A stretch of DNA of 33,549 nucleotides from an uncultured Ruminococcus sp. (lineage in GTDB: Bacteria > Bacillota > Clostridia > Oscillospirales > Acutalibacteraceae): assembly GCA_902765625.1 (NCBI GenBank), contig CACXAO010000016.1:1-33549 (forward strand). Direction: 5' to 3'. The translations under genes and the position numbers were made by a program. The notes below the pieces were generated by a model that saw only the letters and a list, made by a program, of their open reading frames with translations, did no database searches and had not been told where the DNA came from. Positions 14,642-23,369 of this stretch are shown one piece after another (positions within the stretch are counted from its first letter, which is position 1; every line of letters starts with the position of its first letter).

Positions 14642-15633
14642 CCGCACTTGTTTACGATGTCGGAGCCGTCGTCGGGGATAACCGCCTTGATAGCCTCGAT
14701 CGCTACCTCCATCATGCTGTCGTCAGGCTCCTTGGTGGTGATCCTCTGCGCCCAAAGACCGGGCGCCGCGATAATGCGCGTGAACCGGTTGTCGTGCTTG
14801 CCGCAGAGCTTGATCAGCTCGTAGCCGATTCCGCAGGTGACGGGAATGAGTAAAATCTTGAAAACGGGGCGCAAAAACGCGATTCCGAAGGGGTTGGCAG
14901 GCACAAAAAGACCGATCACGATGCCCAGAATCAGCATGATGACCATAAAGCTGGTGCCGCAGCGAGGATGAAAACGGGTCTGCTTCTTAACGTTCTCAAC
15001 GGTCAATTCTTCTTCGTTTTCGTAGCAGAAAATCGTCTTGTGCTCAGCGCCGTGATACATGAAAACGCGCTTCATGTCGCTCATCTGCGATACAATAATA
15101 ATGTAGCCGAAGAAGAGGATAAGCTTCATAACGCCCTCAAAAATCGACTTCCAGAGGCGAACCATCTCGACGTTGCCGTCTGTCTCGCGGAACGCGGGAA
15201 TGAAGTTGCCGCAGAGGTCAAAGAGGAATGAGGGCAGGAAGAAGAACAGTCCGACAGCGAGCGCAACGCCGAGGACAGACGCGATGACCATCATGACCTT
15301 GACGAGCTTGTCGCCGAACTTCTCGTCGAGCCACTTTTCGAACTTCGACGGTTCCTCCTCGATTTCCGCGCTTTCGATAGCCTTGTCTGCCGAGATCATA
15401 AGGCTCTTGTAGCTCAGGCGCATGGAGTCAATAAGACCTGCAATGCCGCGGAAAAACGGTATCTTAAAGAATTTGCACTTTTCGGGAATGGTGGTGATGC
15501 TGATATCCTCGCTTGAGATCGTGTCCTTGCCGGTGCGCACGCAAACCGTGCAACGTTTGGGACCGCGCATCATAATGCCCTCAATAAGCGCGCTGCCGCC
15601 GATTGAGGTGATTTTCTTTGTTTTTTTCGACAT
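14635..15633 (-). CDS. DUF1385 membrane protein (YqhQ-like)
   Basis: Integral membrane protein of unknown biochemical role, related to Bacillus YqhQ. Protein of 332 aa opening with the family signature GGSALIEGIMMRGP. Hydrophobic segments lie near residues 110-135, 165-185, 220-245 and 255-275. The conserved YHGAEHKTIFCYE and RFHPRCGTSF motifs carry His, Glu and Cys residues that could bind metal. The C-terminus after LWAQRITTKEP is soluble. It lies between the histidine kinase and prmC on the same strand, with a 7-bp hairpin in the gap before it, and its end overlaps the prmC start. Confidence 0.93.
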   Translation of the reverse strand: MSKKTKKITSIGGSALIEGIMMRGPKRCTVCVRTGKDTISSEDISITTIPEKCKFFKIPFFRGIAGLIDSMRLSYKSLMISADKAIESAEIEEEPSKFEKWLDEKFGDKLVKVMMVIASVLGVALAVGLFFFLPSFLFDLCGNFIPAFRETDGNVEMVRLWKSIFEGVMKLILFFGYIIIVSQMSDMKRVFMYHGAEHKTIFCYENEEELTVENVKKQTRFHPRCGTSFMVIMLILGIVIGLFVPANPFGIAFLRPVFKILLIPVTCGIGYELIKLCGKHDNRFTRIIAAPGLWAQRITTKEPDDSMMEVAIEAIKAVIPDDGSDIVNKCGC

Positions 15634-15649
15634 ATATACTCCTTTGTAA

Positions 15650-15677
15650 ACGCGGCGCAGTTCAGTCCGTGCCGCGT
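15650..15677. other. Hairpin in the kinase-DUF1385 gap
   Basis: ACGCGGC (15650-15656) pairs with GCCGCGT (15671-15677) around a 14-base loop. On the minus strand it is followed by UUUAC only, so it is at best a weak attenuator between the two-component genes and DUF1385. Confidence 0.35.
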
Positions 15678-15687
15678 GGTTGTCTGT

Positions 15688-17160
15688 TTAAAGCTTGATA
15701 TTTTTGGTCTCCGTCTGATTTTCCGCGCCTTCCTTGTAGACGGGGATGGTGAGGGTCACGGTGGTGCCTACGCCCTCGCCGCTCTCGATGTTGAGCGAGC
15801 CGTGGTGGAGATTCATGATTTCGTCTGCAACGGCAAGTCCTATGCCGGAGCCGCCTACCTTCTGGTTAGCCTTGTAGAATTTTTCCTTGACTCTCGGCAA
15901 GTCCTCGGCGGAGATTCCGCAGCCGGAGTCTGTCACGACGATCTTGATAACGTCGGGGTCGTCCTTGGTGTAAATGACCTGAGCCGCAACAACGCCGCCC
16001 TTAGGCGTGTACTTGAGCGCGTTGTCGAGCACGTTGAGGAAAACCTGCCTGAGCCTGTTGCGGTCGCCGTAGACCGGAGGATAGTAGACCGTGTCGTCCT
16101 CGTCGTAGAGCAGGTGGATACCTTCCTCGGTCGCCCGTTCCTTGAGCATGTAGACGGTCTCGTCAAATTCGGCGATGATGTCGATCTTCTCGTTGATGAG
16201 AACCATTCTGCCGCTCTGGATCCTGCCGAAGTCGAGCAGCTCCTCAACGATACCCGTCAGACGCGAGCTTTCCTTAATAATAACGCCCATGCCGCGGTCG
16301 AAGGTGCGGCGGTCAAGCGTGCCGCGCTCGCTGAGCTGCATCGTCTCCGCCCAGCCCTTAATAGCCGTCAGCGGCGTGCGCAGCTCGTGGGAGACGCGCG
16401 AGATAAAGTCGTTTTTCATCTGCTCGGTGGTCTGCAGATCCTTAGCCATGTCGCTTACAGCGTCGCAGAGGTCGCCGATCTCGTCGTCGTACTTGTGCTC
16501 GATTTTTTCGGAGGCAGAGAAGTCGCCCTGTGCTATCTGCGCGGCAGCCGCGCTGAGCCGCCTGATGGGTTTGACGATCGAACGGATAAACAGCAATCCC
16601 GAGAAAAATACCATTGCGAGCATGACGATGCCCAGCGCGACAATTATCGCGTCAACGATCAGGATCCTGCTGTTTATCGGTTCCATCGAAACAATATAGC
16701 GTACCGCTCCCACAAGAACGCCGCTCTCGGTGGTGAAAACGCGGGTTTCGCTCATCGCGGGTTCGCCCGAGGCGAGCTTTCCGCTCCAGAACGCGTAGCC
16801 CTCAGAGCTTTTTTTAGCATCATCAAAGTCCTTCATCTCCTCGGTTTCGGAGGGGATAAAGCCGGTCGAGGTGAGGATGATCCTGCCCGAAGCGTTGATG
16901 ACCATAACGCCCATGCGTTCCTTCTGGTCGAAGTTCTCGACATAAGCGCAGGCAGCCGAGGTGAATTCGGAGGCGCTTTCGGCGGTGTAGCCCGGAAAAA
17001 CAAGGCTCAGCTCGTTGCAGGCGGAGTTCAGACACTGCTCAACGTTGTTCTGAAAGACGTAGGTGACAACAAAAATAAGGCTGACAACAATAAGTACGAT
17101 GATGGTGAAAATAACGCTGAGGGTATTCAGCATCCATCTTTTGGTAATTCCGTGAAACAT
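15688..17160 (-). CDS. Sensor histidine kinase of OmpR-type two-component system
   Basis: Membrane sensor that autophosphorylates and passes phosphate to the adjacent regulator. Protein of 490 aa. TM1 is about residues 13-35, followed by an extracytoplasmic domain of about 130 residues with no recognised fold. TM2 is 166-193 and HAMP about 194-246. The HisKA domain has phospho-acceptor H258 in SHELRTPLTAIKGW, and the ATPase domain has NVLDNALKYTP, DSGCGISAEDL and GGSGIGLAVADEI. There is no PAS domain, unlike typical Bacillus WalK. RBS AAAGGAGG precedes the ATG. It is 45 bases after the regulator gene, in the operon trmB-lipoprotein-regulator-kinase. Envelope sensing is inferred from the upstream lipoprotein and WalR-like sites, not shown. 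Confidence 0.95.
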   Translation of the reverse strand: MFHGITKRWMLNTLSVIFTIIVLIVVSLIFVVTYVFQNNVEQCLNSACNELSLVFPGYTAESASEFTSAACAYVENFDQKERMGVMVINASGRIILTSTGFIPSETEEMKDFDDAKKSSEGYAFWSGKLASGEPAMSETRVFTTESGVLVGAVRYIVSMEPINSRILIVDAIIVALGIVMLAMVFFSGLLFIRSIVKPIRRLSAAAAQIAQGDFSASEKIEHKYDDEIGDLCDAVSDMAKDLQTTEQMKNDFISRVSHELRTPLTAIKGWAETMQLSERGTLDRRTFDRGMGVIIKESSRLTGIVEELLDFGRIQSGRMVLINEKIDIIAEFDETVYMLKERATEEGIHLLYDEDDTVYYPPVYGDRNRLRQVFLNVLDNALKYTPKGGVVAAQVIYTKDDPDVIKIVVTDSGCGISAEDLPRVKEKFYKANQKVGGSGIGLAVADEIMNLHHGSLNIESGEGVGTTVTLTIPVYKEGAENQTETKNIKL

Positions 17161-17205
17161 CTGCCGCCAGCCTCCTTTCGCTGATTATTTTGGTTTGACA
17201 AGTGA

Positions 17206-17913
17206 TTATTCGCCGGCGTCCCACTTGTAACCGAGACCCCAAACGGTGATGATGTGCTTGGGGTTAGAGGGTTCGTCCTCGACCTTCATGCGCAGACGGC
17301 GGATATTGACGTCAACGATTTTATCCTCGCCTACATACGCGTCGCCCCAGACGTGGTTGAGAATATCGATTCTGTCGAGCGCGACGTTGGGATTCGAGAA
17401 GAAGTACTCCATGATCTGGAACTCAACCTGAGTAAGCTCGATCATCTTGCCGTTTTTGAGAAGTGCGCGGTTGCGCAGGTTGAGGGTGAACTCGCCGCTC
17501 TTGAGCTCTTCCTTGAAGTTATTCTCGTTTCTTGACTGAGCAAGGGCAACTCTGCGGTAGAGAGAGTCTACGCGCGCGAGAAGCTCGGAGGGGGAGAAGG
17601 GCTTCGCGACGTAGTCGTCGGCGCCGAGCATAAGACCGGTGACCTTGTCCATCTCCTGAGTTTTGGCTGAGAGCATGATGATGCCGATGCCGCCGTTGCG
17701 GTTTCTCAGCTCCTTGCAGACCTCAAAGCCGTTGATGCCGGGCATCATAACGTCGAGGATAGCTATGTCAAAGTCGCCGTTGTGCTCGTCGTACTTGGCG
17801 AGCGCGGTTTCGCCGCAGTCCGCTTCAACAACGTCGTAGCCGGCGCGGGTCAGATTGATGACTACAAAATCGCGGATTGCCGCTTCATCTTCGCAAACAA
17901 GAATCTTTTTCAT
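17206..17913 (-). CDS. OmpR/PhoB-family response regulator
   Basis: DNA-binding partner of the adjacent kinase. Protein of 235 aa. The receiver domain spans residues 1-120 with acidic D9-E10, phospho-acceptor D54 (AILDVMMPG), the switch Ser in IIMLSAK and the Lys in YVAKPF. The winged-helix domain covers about 135-232 and includes LTQVEFQIMEYFFSNPNVALDR, LNHVWGDAY and VDVNIRRLRMKVEDEPSNPKHI before the wing VWGLGYKW. The family binds tandem direct repeats, and its closest-looking relatives include WalR and PhoP, but the genes that usually flank walRK (yycH, yycI, yycJ) are absent, so I leave it unnamed. RBS GGAGGTAA lies before the ATG; the lipoprotein gene ends 33 bases upstream. Confidence 0.96.
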   Translation of the reverse strand: MKKILVCEDEAAIRDFVVINLTRAGYDVVEADCGETALAKYDEHNGDFDIAILDVMMPGINGFEVCKELRNRNGGIGIIMLSAKTQEMDKVTGLMLGADDYVAKPFSPSELLARVDSLYRRVALAQSRNENNFKEELKSGEFTLNLRNRALLKNGKMIELTQVEFQIMEYFFSNPNVALDRIDILNHVWGDAYVGEDKIVDVNIRRLRMKVEDEPSNPKHIITVWGLGYKWDAGE

Positions 17914-17946
17914 TTTATATTACCTCCGTTATCTAATCTAAATTGC

Positions 17947-19278
17947 TCAGCCTGTGTCGCCGAGGAGTGAAAAGGATGTTTTTATTTCGTCATCAGTCAG
18001 CTCAAACTGACTGTCAGAGTCGGTGTTGTTTTTAAGGGCGTAGGCGTAGCGGTTGTCGCGGTAAATCAGCGTGTAGCCGTCGGTTTCCTTGCCCTGTTCC
18101 CACTTTGCGGAATCGAACGCGCGGATCTCAAAAATCGGGGTTCCGAGAGATTTGTCGTTCCATTCAAAGAACCTCATCGCGTTGCCGTCAAGCCGGGCGG
18201 TAAAGGTGTCTGCCTCCCAGTCATTTGGAATTTTGACGCAGAAGTTGTACGCAGAGTTGAGCGCGAAGTCGTTTTCGCGGACTAAAGCCTCGTTTGCGGC
18301 GTCAAAGGTGTGGCGCGTCATCTTGTCGGCGGTATTGGCGCGTGAGTCGATATTTTCATACGGCAGCTTCTCAACAGTGGGAATGTCGATCAGGCCGTCG
18401 TTGTTGCTGTCAGTGCAGTAAACGTCCGCTGTGCGCAGAGTGACGTTTTTGACCTTTTCGCGGTACAGCGGATTACGCAGCACGGCAAGCTCGCGGTTGT
18501 AGTAAATGATCTGTGAGCAGATGGTTTTGTCAGCGTATGCGCCGTCCACGGCAATTCCTCTTGTGCCGCCGCCCAGCTCGCCGAAGGTGACGTGCTTGAA
18601 GCTGACGACGCTCGGGTCCATAGCCACAGAGGACTTGGCGTAAAGCGCGCGCTTGTCGCCGTTGTACTCAAGCAGGGTAGCCTTCGCCTCGTTGTCGGCG
18701 CTGTAGAGCGAGAGGGTAACGACCTCGGTGCGGTTGCTTTGCTCAAGGCTGCCGCAGTAGAACGCGGAGTAGCTCTGACCTGCCGAAACCGAAGCGGTAT
18801 CGCCGTTCTTATAGCTGTAGCACGAAAGAAAGTTGACGTTTGGCGAGTAGGTGGAGTAGCCGATGAGGATATCAAGGCTGTCGCTGCCGGTGACCTTGGC
18901 AAAATCGACGCAGTCAACGTCGGTGGTCTCCGTCACAAAATCGCCCGAGACCTTCCAGCCGTCGTCGGTTTCGTGCATGACAAGCATATGCAGCCGCGTT
19001 GTTTCGTCCTTGCCGCAGAAGAACGCGATCGCCTCGGCGACGTCGTCCCCGTCGAGGTCCTTGGTTATGATCGCGCTGCGGTAGTTGCCGTTTTTGGGGT
19101 ATTTTAATGTGTAGCCGCCCTTGGCGGAATCGGAAATAAGCTTTTCAATTTTCGCCTCGTTGCCCATGGTTTTGGGCGGACGAAGCGCGTCGTCAAGGCT
19201 GAGCTCCAAAAAGCTGCAGCCACCGGCGGAAAACAGCATACACGCGCCCAAGACGGCGGCGGGTAATCTGAGCTTCAA
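17947..19278 (-). CDS. Unknown lipoprotein upstream of the two-component system
   Basis: I do not recognise a named family. Protein of 443 aa with a lipoprotein signal peptide ending at SAGG-C21, so it should be anchored outside the membrane. Two Asp-rich loops resemble calcium-binding VCBS/FG-GAP or EF-hand loops: DLDGDDVAE near residue 75 and DSNNDGLID near residue 290. The rest is rich in beta-type sequence and aromatic residues. A basic Cys pair is not evident. It lies 25 bases after trmB and 33 bases before the response regulator, with no terminator, so it is cotranscribed with both. The linkage suggests it may feed a signal to the kinase or be part of its output; this is inference. A beta-propeller fold is plausible. 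Confidence 0.85.
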   Translation of the reverse strand: MKLRLPAAVLGACMLFSAGGCSFLELSLDDALRPPKTMGNEAKIEKLISDSAKGGYTLKYPKNGNYRSAIITKDLDGDDVAEAIAFFCGKDETTRLHMLVMHETDDGWKVSGDFVTETTDVDCVDFAKVTGSDSLDILIGYSTYSPNVNFLSCYSYKNGDTASVSAGQSYSAFYCGSLEQSNRTEVVTLSLYSADNEAKATLLEYNGDKRALYAKSSVAMDPSVVSFKHVTFGELGGGTRGIAVDGAYADKTICSQIIYYNRELAVLRNPLYREKVKNVTLRTADVYCTDSNNDGLIDIPTVEKLPYENIDSRANTADKMTRHTFDAANEALVRENDFALNSAYNFCVKIPNDWEADTFTARLDGNAMRFFEWNDKSLGTPIFEIRAFDSAKWEQGKETDGYTLIYRDNRYAYALKNNTDSDSQFELTDDEIKTSFSLLGDTG

Positions 19279-19303
19279 GCCTTGTCACCTCTTTTACGGG
19301 TAA

Positions 19304-19969
19304 TTACTTTTGTTTTGCAATGAGGAATTTGATTTTTTTGCCTTCCTCCGAGAACATTCTCTCGTGTTCGGTCATGATGTTGCCCTCAAAGCCGCTCTGA
19401 TGAAGGTCGCGGGTGATGTAGGTGATCTCGTAGCCGCACTCGTTAAAGTACTCCACGCTCTCCTCAAACAGACCGTCGTCGTCGGTTTTGAAGCGGATCT
19501 CCGCGTCGGGCTTCAAAAAGCTCTTGTACATTTCGAGCTTTCGCGGATAAGTCAGCCTGCGCTTTTTGTGGCGTTCGCGCGGCCACGGATTGCAGAAGTT
19601 GATGAACAGGCGTTCAATTTTATCCTCGGGGGTGATGATTTTATCGAGCTGCTCGACGTTGTAGTTGACGAGCAGGAGGTTGTCGATATCGTCCTGCGTT
19701 CTGCCGTTTTCCTCGAAGAGCTTGACGATGGTGCGTCTGCCCACGCCTAGCATATCGATTTTGATGTCGACGGCGATGAGGTTGATATCGGGGTTTTGCA
19801 GCGCGAACTGACCTGCAAAGCCGCCCTTGCCGCAGCCGATTTCGAGACAAAGCGGTTGATCTTTCTTAAAGGCGGCGCGCCATTTGCCGGCATGTTCCTC
19901 GGGATTTTTGACGAAGAAGTCGCAGACGCTCAACTCGGGAGCCGCCCATTTTTTCTTTCTGATTCGCAT
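19304..19969 (-). CDS. trmB: tRNA (guanine-46-N7)-methyltransferase TrmB
   Basis: Forms 7-methylguanosine at position 46 of tRNA. The 221-aa protein has the family length. The SAM-binding motif LEIGCGKGGFAGQF lies near residues 41-54. NFCNPWPRERHKKRRLT, the PWPKxRHxKRR substrate signature, is central, and FKTDDDGLFEESVEYF follows. The start MRIRKKKW at 19969 is preceded by AAGGAG. It is the first gene after a strong promoter, so it probably leads the operon into the lipoprotein and two-component genes. Confidence 0.96.
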   Translation of the reverse strand: MRIRKKKWAAPELSVCDFFVKNPEEHAGKWRAAFKKDQPLCLEIGCGKGGFAGQFALQNPDINLIAVDIKIDMLGVGRRTIVKLFEENGRTQDDIDNLLLVNYNVEQLDKIITPEDKIERLFINFCNPWPRERHKKRRLTYPRKLEMYKSFLKPDAEIRFKTDDDGLFEESVEYFNECGYEITYITRDLHQSGFEGNIMTEHERMFSEEGKKIKFLIAKQK

Positions 19970-19980
19970 AATTGCTCCTT

Positions 19981-19993
19981 ATAACACAGTTAT
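19981..19993. promoter_or_regulatory. Small inverted repeat at the trmB transcription start
   Basis: ATAAC-ACA-GTTAT lies 7 bases downstream of the -10, around the predicted start site and just upstream of the trmB ribosome binding site. Short, so only a possible operator. Confidence 0.3.
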
Positions 19994-19999
19994 CATCTA

Positions 20000-20028
20000 A
20001 TTATAGCATTTTGTAACCAATTATGCAA
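20000..20028 (-). promoter_or_regulatory. Promoter of the trmB-lipoprotein-two-component operon
   Basis: Minus-strand TTGCAT (20028-20023), 17-base spacer, TATAAT (20005-20000). It separates this operon from the Nif3-like gene upstream. Confidence 0.75.
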
Positions 20029-20054
20029 TCTTTTTTTATTAAAGGAAAGAGGAT

Positions 20055-20816
20055 TTATGCTAAAAATTTCACTTTGTCGCTGTAAGTTTTCGATTTTGTA
20101 AATTCGGTATCGGGAAATTCCGCTCTCAGCCGCTCTGCCAGCGGGTTGATTACAATATCTTCACTTTTAAAGTGACCCGCGTCAATAACCGCGATCTGCA
20201 GCTCGTTGGCGGCGTTTATCTCGTGGTGCTTTATTTCGCCGGTGACAAGCGCGTCAGCGCCGATCTGCGCGGCGGCAAATATATCCGAACCGCCTGCGCC
20301 GCTCGAAACGGCGATTCTTCTGACAAAGCCCTTGCCCTCTGTGTAGCGCAGACCCTCGCAGCCGAGGTTCTCTTTAACACGCTGTGCAAGCTCAAGGGAT
20401 GTGATTTTTTCGTCGAGGTCGCCGTAAAACAGCGCGTCGCCGCAGTCCGCGCGCTCAACGCTGTCAAGACCGGCGGCTTTTCCGAGGCAGATATTAACGC
20501 CGAAGCTCTTGCCGAGGTCGAGGTTTGTGTGCATACAGAGCGCCGCGATACCCTTTTGGGCGAGCAGATACGGAGCCGAGTGCGTGCCGAGCAGCTTTAT
20601 CGGCTGAAAAATAACGGGGTGGTGGCTGATTATCAGGTCGCAGCCGTTGTGAGCCGCTTCGTCGATAACCTCGGGTGTGATGTCGAGCGAAAGCAGAGCC
20701 TTTTTTACGCATAAACGCGCATCGCCCACGATCAGACCGCAGTTGTCAAAATCCATTGCGGTGCATAACGGGGCGAAGCTCTCGAAATAATTAATAATGT
20801 CCTGTATCGTTGTCAT
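20055..20816 (-). CDS. Nif3-like dinuclear metal centre protein
   Basis: Member of the Nif3/YqfO/YbgI hexamer family; the exact reaction is not settled, although some members act as GTP cyclohydrolase-like or metal-handling proteins. Protein of 253 aa. Metal-binding positions are visible in IISHHPVIF (HH pair), HTNLD, and near the C-terminus INAANELQIAVIDAGHFKSE (H and E). It is the short form without the inserted PII-like domain of the 370-aa Bacillus YqfO. The ATG at 20816 has AGGAG 6 bases upstream; a longer frame to 20861 lies within trmK. It follows the trmK stop by one base, so the two are coupled. The trmK-nif3 pair is conserved in Bacillota. Confidence 0.93.
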   Translation of the reverse strand: MTTIQDIINYFESFAPLCTAMDFDNCGLIVGDARLCVKKALLSLDITPEVIDEAAHNGCDLIISHHPVIFQPIKLLGTHSAPYLLAQKGIAALCMHTNLDLGKSFGVNICLGKAAGLDSVERADCGDALFYGDLDEKITSLELAQRVKENLGCEGLRYTEGKGFVRRIAVSSGAGGSDIFAAAQIGADALVTGEIKHHEINAANELQIAVIDAGHFKSEDIVINPLAERLRAEFPDTEFTKSKTYSDKVKFLA

Positions 20817-20817
20817 G

Positions 20818-21471
20818 TCATTCTCCTGTCGCTTCAAGCAGCCCGTCCGCGAGCGCAGCAAAGCGCGCGTCGCCCTTTGACTGCTTTCGAAGTCGCTCGA
20901 TGTGAGCGTTCACAAAGCGGCGATGCGTTTCGTTTGTCCGCGGACAAAGCTCGCCGAGATACGGATAAAGCTCTGAGCGCGTTCTTGTTTCACCTGTATA
21001 GGCGGCGAGAATCACGGTGTAGCATTTGTCAGCCGCCACACAGCAGTCCTGCCGCAGAATTTCGAAGCCGTTTTCGCACAGCCATTCAATCAGAAGCTCG
21101 CTTTTGGTCATCGGCTGGAGAATCCAGCGCTTTTCGGGGTCTTTTGCAAAGGCGCAGCCGCCGATTATTTTAGAAATCAGCTCGCCGCCCATTCCCGCGA
21201 TAACAATGTCGTCGACCTCGTCCCCGCGTATCCCGCTCAGACCGTCGCTCAGCCGGGTGGTGATTTTCTCCGAAAGACCTGCCTCGTCAACAGTGAGCTG
21301 TCCGCGGCTGAGCGGCTCGGGGTTGACGTCTGCCGCGACAGCCTGCGGACAGACGCCCTCGCGGCACAGCCACACCGGAAGATAGGCGTGGTCGGTGCCG
21401 ACGTCCGCGAGCCTCGCGCCCTGCCGAACGAACGAGGCGCAAAGGCTCAGCCTGCTGTCGAGTCCTCTCAT
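20818..21471 (-). CDS. trmK: tRNA (adenine-22-N1)-methyltransferase TrmK
   Basis: Methylates N1 of adenine 22 in tRNA, a Gram-positive-type modification. The 217-aa protein has the SAM-binding LADVGTDHAYLPVWL near residues 20-34, VAADVNPEPLSRGQ, and the family signature DDIVIAGMGGELI, followed by LQPMTKSELL. The C-terminal region is helical and predicted to bind tRNA. It overlaps the DUF1858 gene by four bases (ATGA) and is followed one base later by the Nif3-like gene. Confidence 0.94.
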   Translation of the reverse strand: MRGLDSRLSLCASFVRQGARLADVGTDHAYLPVWLCREGVCPQAVAADVNPEPLSRGQLTVDEAGLSEKITTRLSDGLSGIRGDEVDDIVIAGMGGELISKIIGGCAFAKDPEKRWILQPMTKSELLIEWLCENGFEILRQDCCVAADKCYTVILAAYTGETRTRSELYPYLGELCPRTNETHRRFVNAHIERLRKQSKGDARFAALADGLLEATGE

Positions 21472-21662
21472 TTTACAGCGGCGTTGAGCGCCTCGATAAG
21501 CGCGTCGGGGTCAGCGCCGTGAACCATGCAGGCTTCCTCGATCGTCTCTCCGCGCGACGCGGGACAGCCGAGGCAGTGCATGCCGATGCTCAAAAAGAGC
21601 TGTGCGGTTTCGGGGTGTTGGTCAAGTACGTCGCCGATAATGTCGTTTTTTGTGATAGCCAT
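21468..21662 (-). CDS. DUF1858 / CxxC redox-type small protein
   Basis: Small protein of the DUF1858 family, a hybrid-cluster-associated redox disulfide domain; function is not established. The 64-aa product has the whole domain: KNDIIGDVLDQHPETAQLFLSIGMHC, then C-L-G-C (residues 30 and 33 or so) and GETIEEAC. The two cysteines could form a disulfide or hold a cluster. AGGAGGAATT-type ribosome binding site precedes ATG 21662. Its stop overlaps the trmK start, indicating cotranscription with trmK and nif3. Confidence 0.92.
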   Translation of the reverse strand: MAITKNDIIGDVLDQHPETAQLFLSIGMHCLGCPASRGETIEEACMVHGADPDALIEALNAAVK

Positions 21663-21740
21663 AGTAATTCCTCCGTTTATTTAGCTTGCGGCAGCGCCGG
21701 TTGCGCCGCCTTTATTTATTGATAATGATATTATTTTGCT

Positions 21741-23270
21741 TTAGTTTTCCCAGTATTTCCGGTCGAGACTGCGGTACTGAACCGCCTCAAGAACGTGCCG
21801 CGACTGAATGACCTCGCACTGCTCCAAATCCGCGACCGTCCGTGCTACCTTGAGCACCCTGTCGTATGCTCTCGCGGTCATGCCCAGCTTTTCGAACGCG
21901 TTTTTGAGCACGTTTTCGGCTGAGCTGTCAATCACGCAAAACTCCTGCAGCTGCGCGGCGTTGATGGCGGAGTTGCTGAGCGTGTCGCTGCCCTTGAACC
22001 GTTCGCGCTGTATCTCGCGGGCGGCATTGACGCGCTTTTTTATTTCGGCAGAGGACTCCGAGCTTTCGTCGCTGCGAAGCTCCTCGAACTTTACCCTCGG
22101 CAGCTCAACGTGAATGTCGAAGCGGTCGAGCAGCGGACCCGAAACGCGGTTGAGGTAGCGGCGGATTTTCTGCGGAGTGCAGGTGCAGCGGTGGGTTGCG
22201 TCGCCGAAATAACCGCAGGGGCATGGGTTCATCGCCGCGATGACCATCATCGAGCAGGGGTAGGTGCAGGTCTGACTCGAACGCGTGATAGTGATTTCTC
22301 CGTCCTCGATGGGCTGACGCAGTACCTCGAGCGCCGAGCGCTTGAATTCGGGCAGCTCGTCGAGAAAGAGCACGCCGTGGTGCGCCATCGAAACCTCACC
22401 GGGATGGATTCCGTTTGTACCTCCGCCGCCCAAGCCGGCCGCCGAGATATTGTGGTGCGGAGAGCGGAAAGGCCGCGTTTTTATCAAGCCCCCGCCGTGC
22501 AGGATCCCGGCAATGGAGTGGATTTTGGTGGTTTCGATCATTTCCTCAAAGCTCATGTCGGGCAGGATAGTCGGAACGCGTTTTGCGAGCATGCTTTTGC
22601 CCGAGCCGGGCGGTCCTATCATCAGTATATTGTGCGAGCCTGCGGCGGCTATCTCAAGCGCGCGTTTGGCTTGATCCTGACCCTTTACCTGCGAAAAATC
22701 CGGAACGAAGCCGCTGTTTGCGCTGTCGCCGTCGGGCGCAGGCTTAACGGGAAGCAGCGGCATTTCGCCGTTTAAGCAGCGTTTCAGCTCCACGATGTCG
22801 CTGACGGTGTAGACCTCGATCCCGTCCACCGCAGCCGCTTCCGTCGCGTTCTGCGGAGGCACAATGATTCGTTTCAGTCCGATTTCGCGCGCCTTGATGA
22901 CCATCGGGAGAACGCCGTTGACGCTTCTCAGCTCACCGCTCAGCGAAAGCTCGCCGATAAAGCCGCAGTCGTCCGTTTTGCGTAAAATATGACCGCTGAG
23001 CAGCATAAGGCAGACCGTTATCGGGAGGTCGTAGATGGGACCCTCCTTGCGGATGTCGGCAGGCGCGAGGTTGAAGGTGAGGTGCGACGAGCAGATTTGC
23101 AGACCGCAGTTTTTCATAGCGCTGGTAACTCTGTCCTTGCTCTCCTTGACGGACGCGTCCGGCAGACCGACAAGGTCAAACTTAGGCATGCCCCGGGTTG
23201 ACGAAGCCTCGACCTCGACAACATAGCCGTCGATGCCGCTGATACCGAAGCTGATTGATTTTACTACCAT
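21741..23270 (-). CDS. comM: YifB/ComM family Mg-chelatase-like AAA+ ATPase
   Basis: AAA+ helicase family; Vibrio and Haemophilus ComM drive branch migration during natural transformation, and the role in Clostridia is untested. The 509-aa protein has full family length. The N-terminal Lon-like/ChlI domain (VEVEASSTRGMPKFDLVGLPD and FIGELSLSGELRSVNGVLP) covers about residues 1-165. The Mg-chelatase ATPase core follows with Walker A GPPGSGKS near residue 217-224, FRSPHHNISAAGL, Walker B GVLFLDELPEF, MNPCPCGYFGD with its Cys-rich C-x-C-G segment, and DRFDIHVE. The C-terminal helical domain ends the protein. It has its own promoter, divergent from the sigma factor. Confidence 0.95.
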   Translation of the reverse strand: MVVKSISFGISGIDGYVVEVEASSTRGMPKFDLVGLPDASVKESKDRVTSAMKNCGLQICSSHLTFNLAPADIRKEGPIYDLPITVCLMLLSGHILRKTDDCGFIGELSLSGELRSVNGVLPMVIKAREIGLKRIIVPPQNATEAAAVDGIEVYTVSDIVELKRCLNGEMPLLPVKPAPDGDSANSGFVPDFSQVKGQDQAKRALEIAAAGSHNILMIGPPGSGKSMLAKRVPTILPDMSFEEMIETTKIHSIAGILHGGGLIKTRPFRSPHHNISAAGLGGGGTNGIHPGEVSMAHHGVLFLDELPEFKRSALEVLRQPIEDGEITITRSSQTCTYPCSMMVIAAMNPCPCGYFGDATHRCTCTPQKIRRYLNRVSGPLLDRFDIHVELPRVKFEELRSDESSESSAEIKKRVNAAREIQRERFKGSDTLSNSAINAAQLQEFCVIDSSAENVLKNAFEKLGMTARAYDRVLKVARTVADLEQCEVIQSRHVLEAVQYRSLDRKYWEN

Positions 23271-23301
23271 CTGTACTCACCGTCCTTCGGGTATATTATC
23301 C

Positions 23302-23330
23302 ATTATATCACTTCTGTTGGAAATTTACAA
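23302..23330 (-). promoter_or_regulatory. Promoter of comM
   Basis: Minus-strand TTGTAA (23330-23325), 17-base spacer, TATAAT (23307-23302), giving a leader of about 25 bases before the comM ATG. Confidence 0.65.
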
Positions 23331-23369
23331 GCGCAATTCTGTCAATTTTACTAAAAGACGTATAGATTA

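Noticed and set aside
15676-17184. Long plus-strand open frame (502 codons) opposite the histidine kinase
   Set aside because: The minus strand carries all kinase motifs in the family order. The antisense frame lacks a ribosome binding site or recognisable domain, and long shadow frames are common here because of the G/C-biased third codon position.
21674-21716. G/C-rich inverted repeat before the DUF1858 gene as a terminator of comM
   Set aside because: The stem GCGGC/GCCGC has no U-rich tail on either side; read-through from comM is possible.
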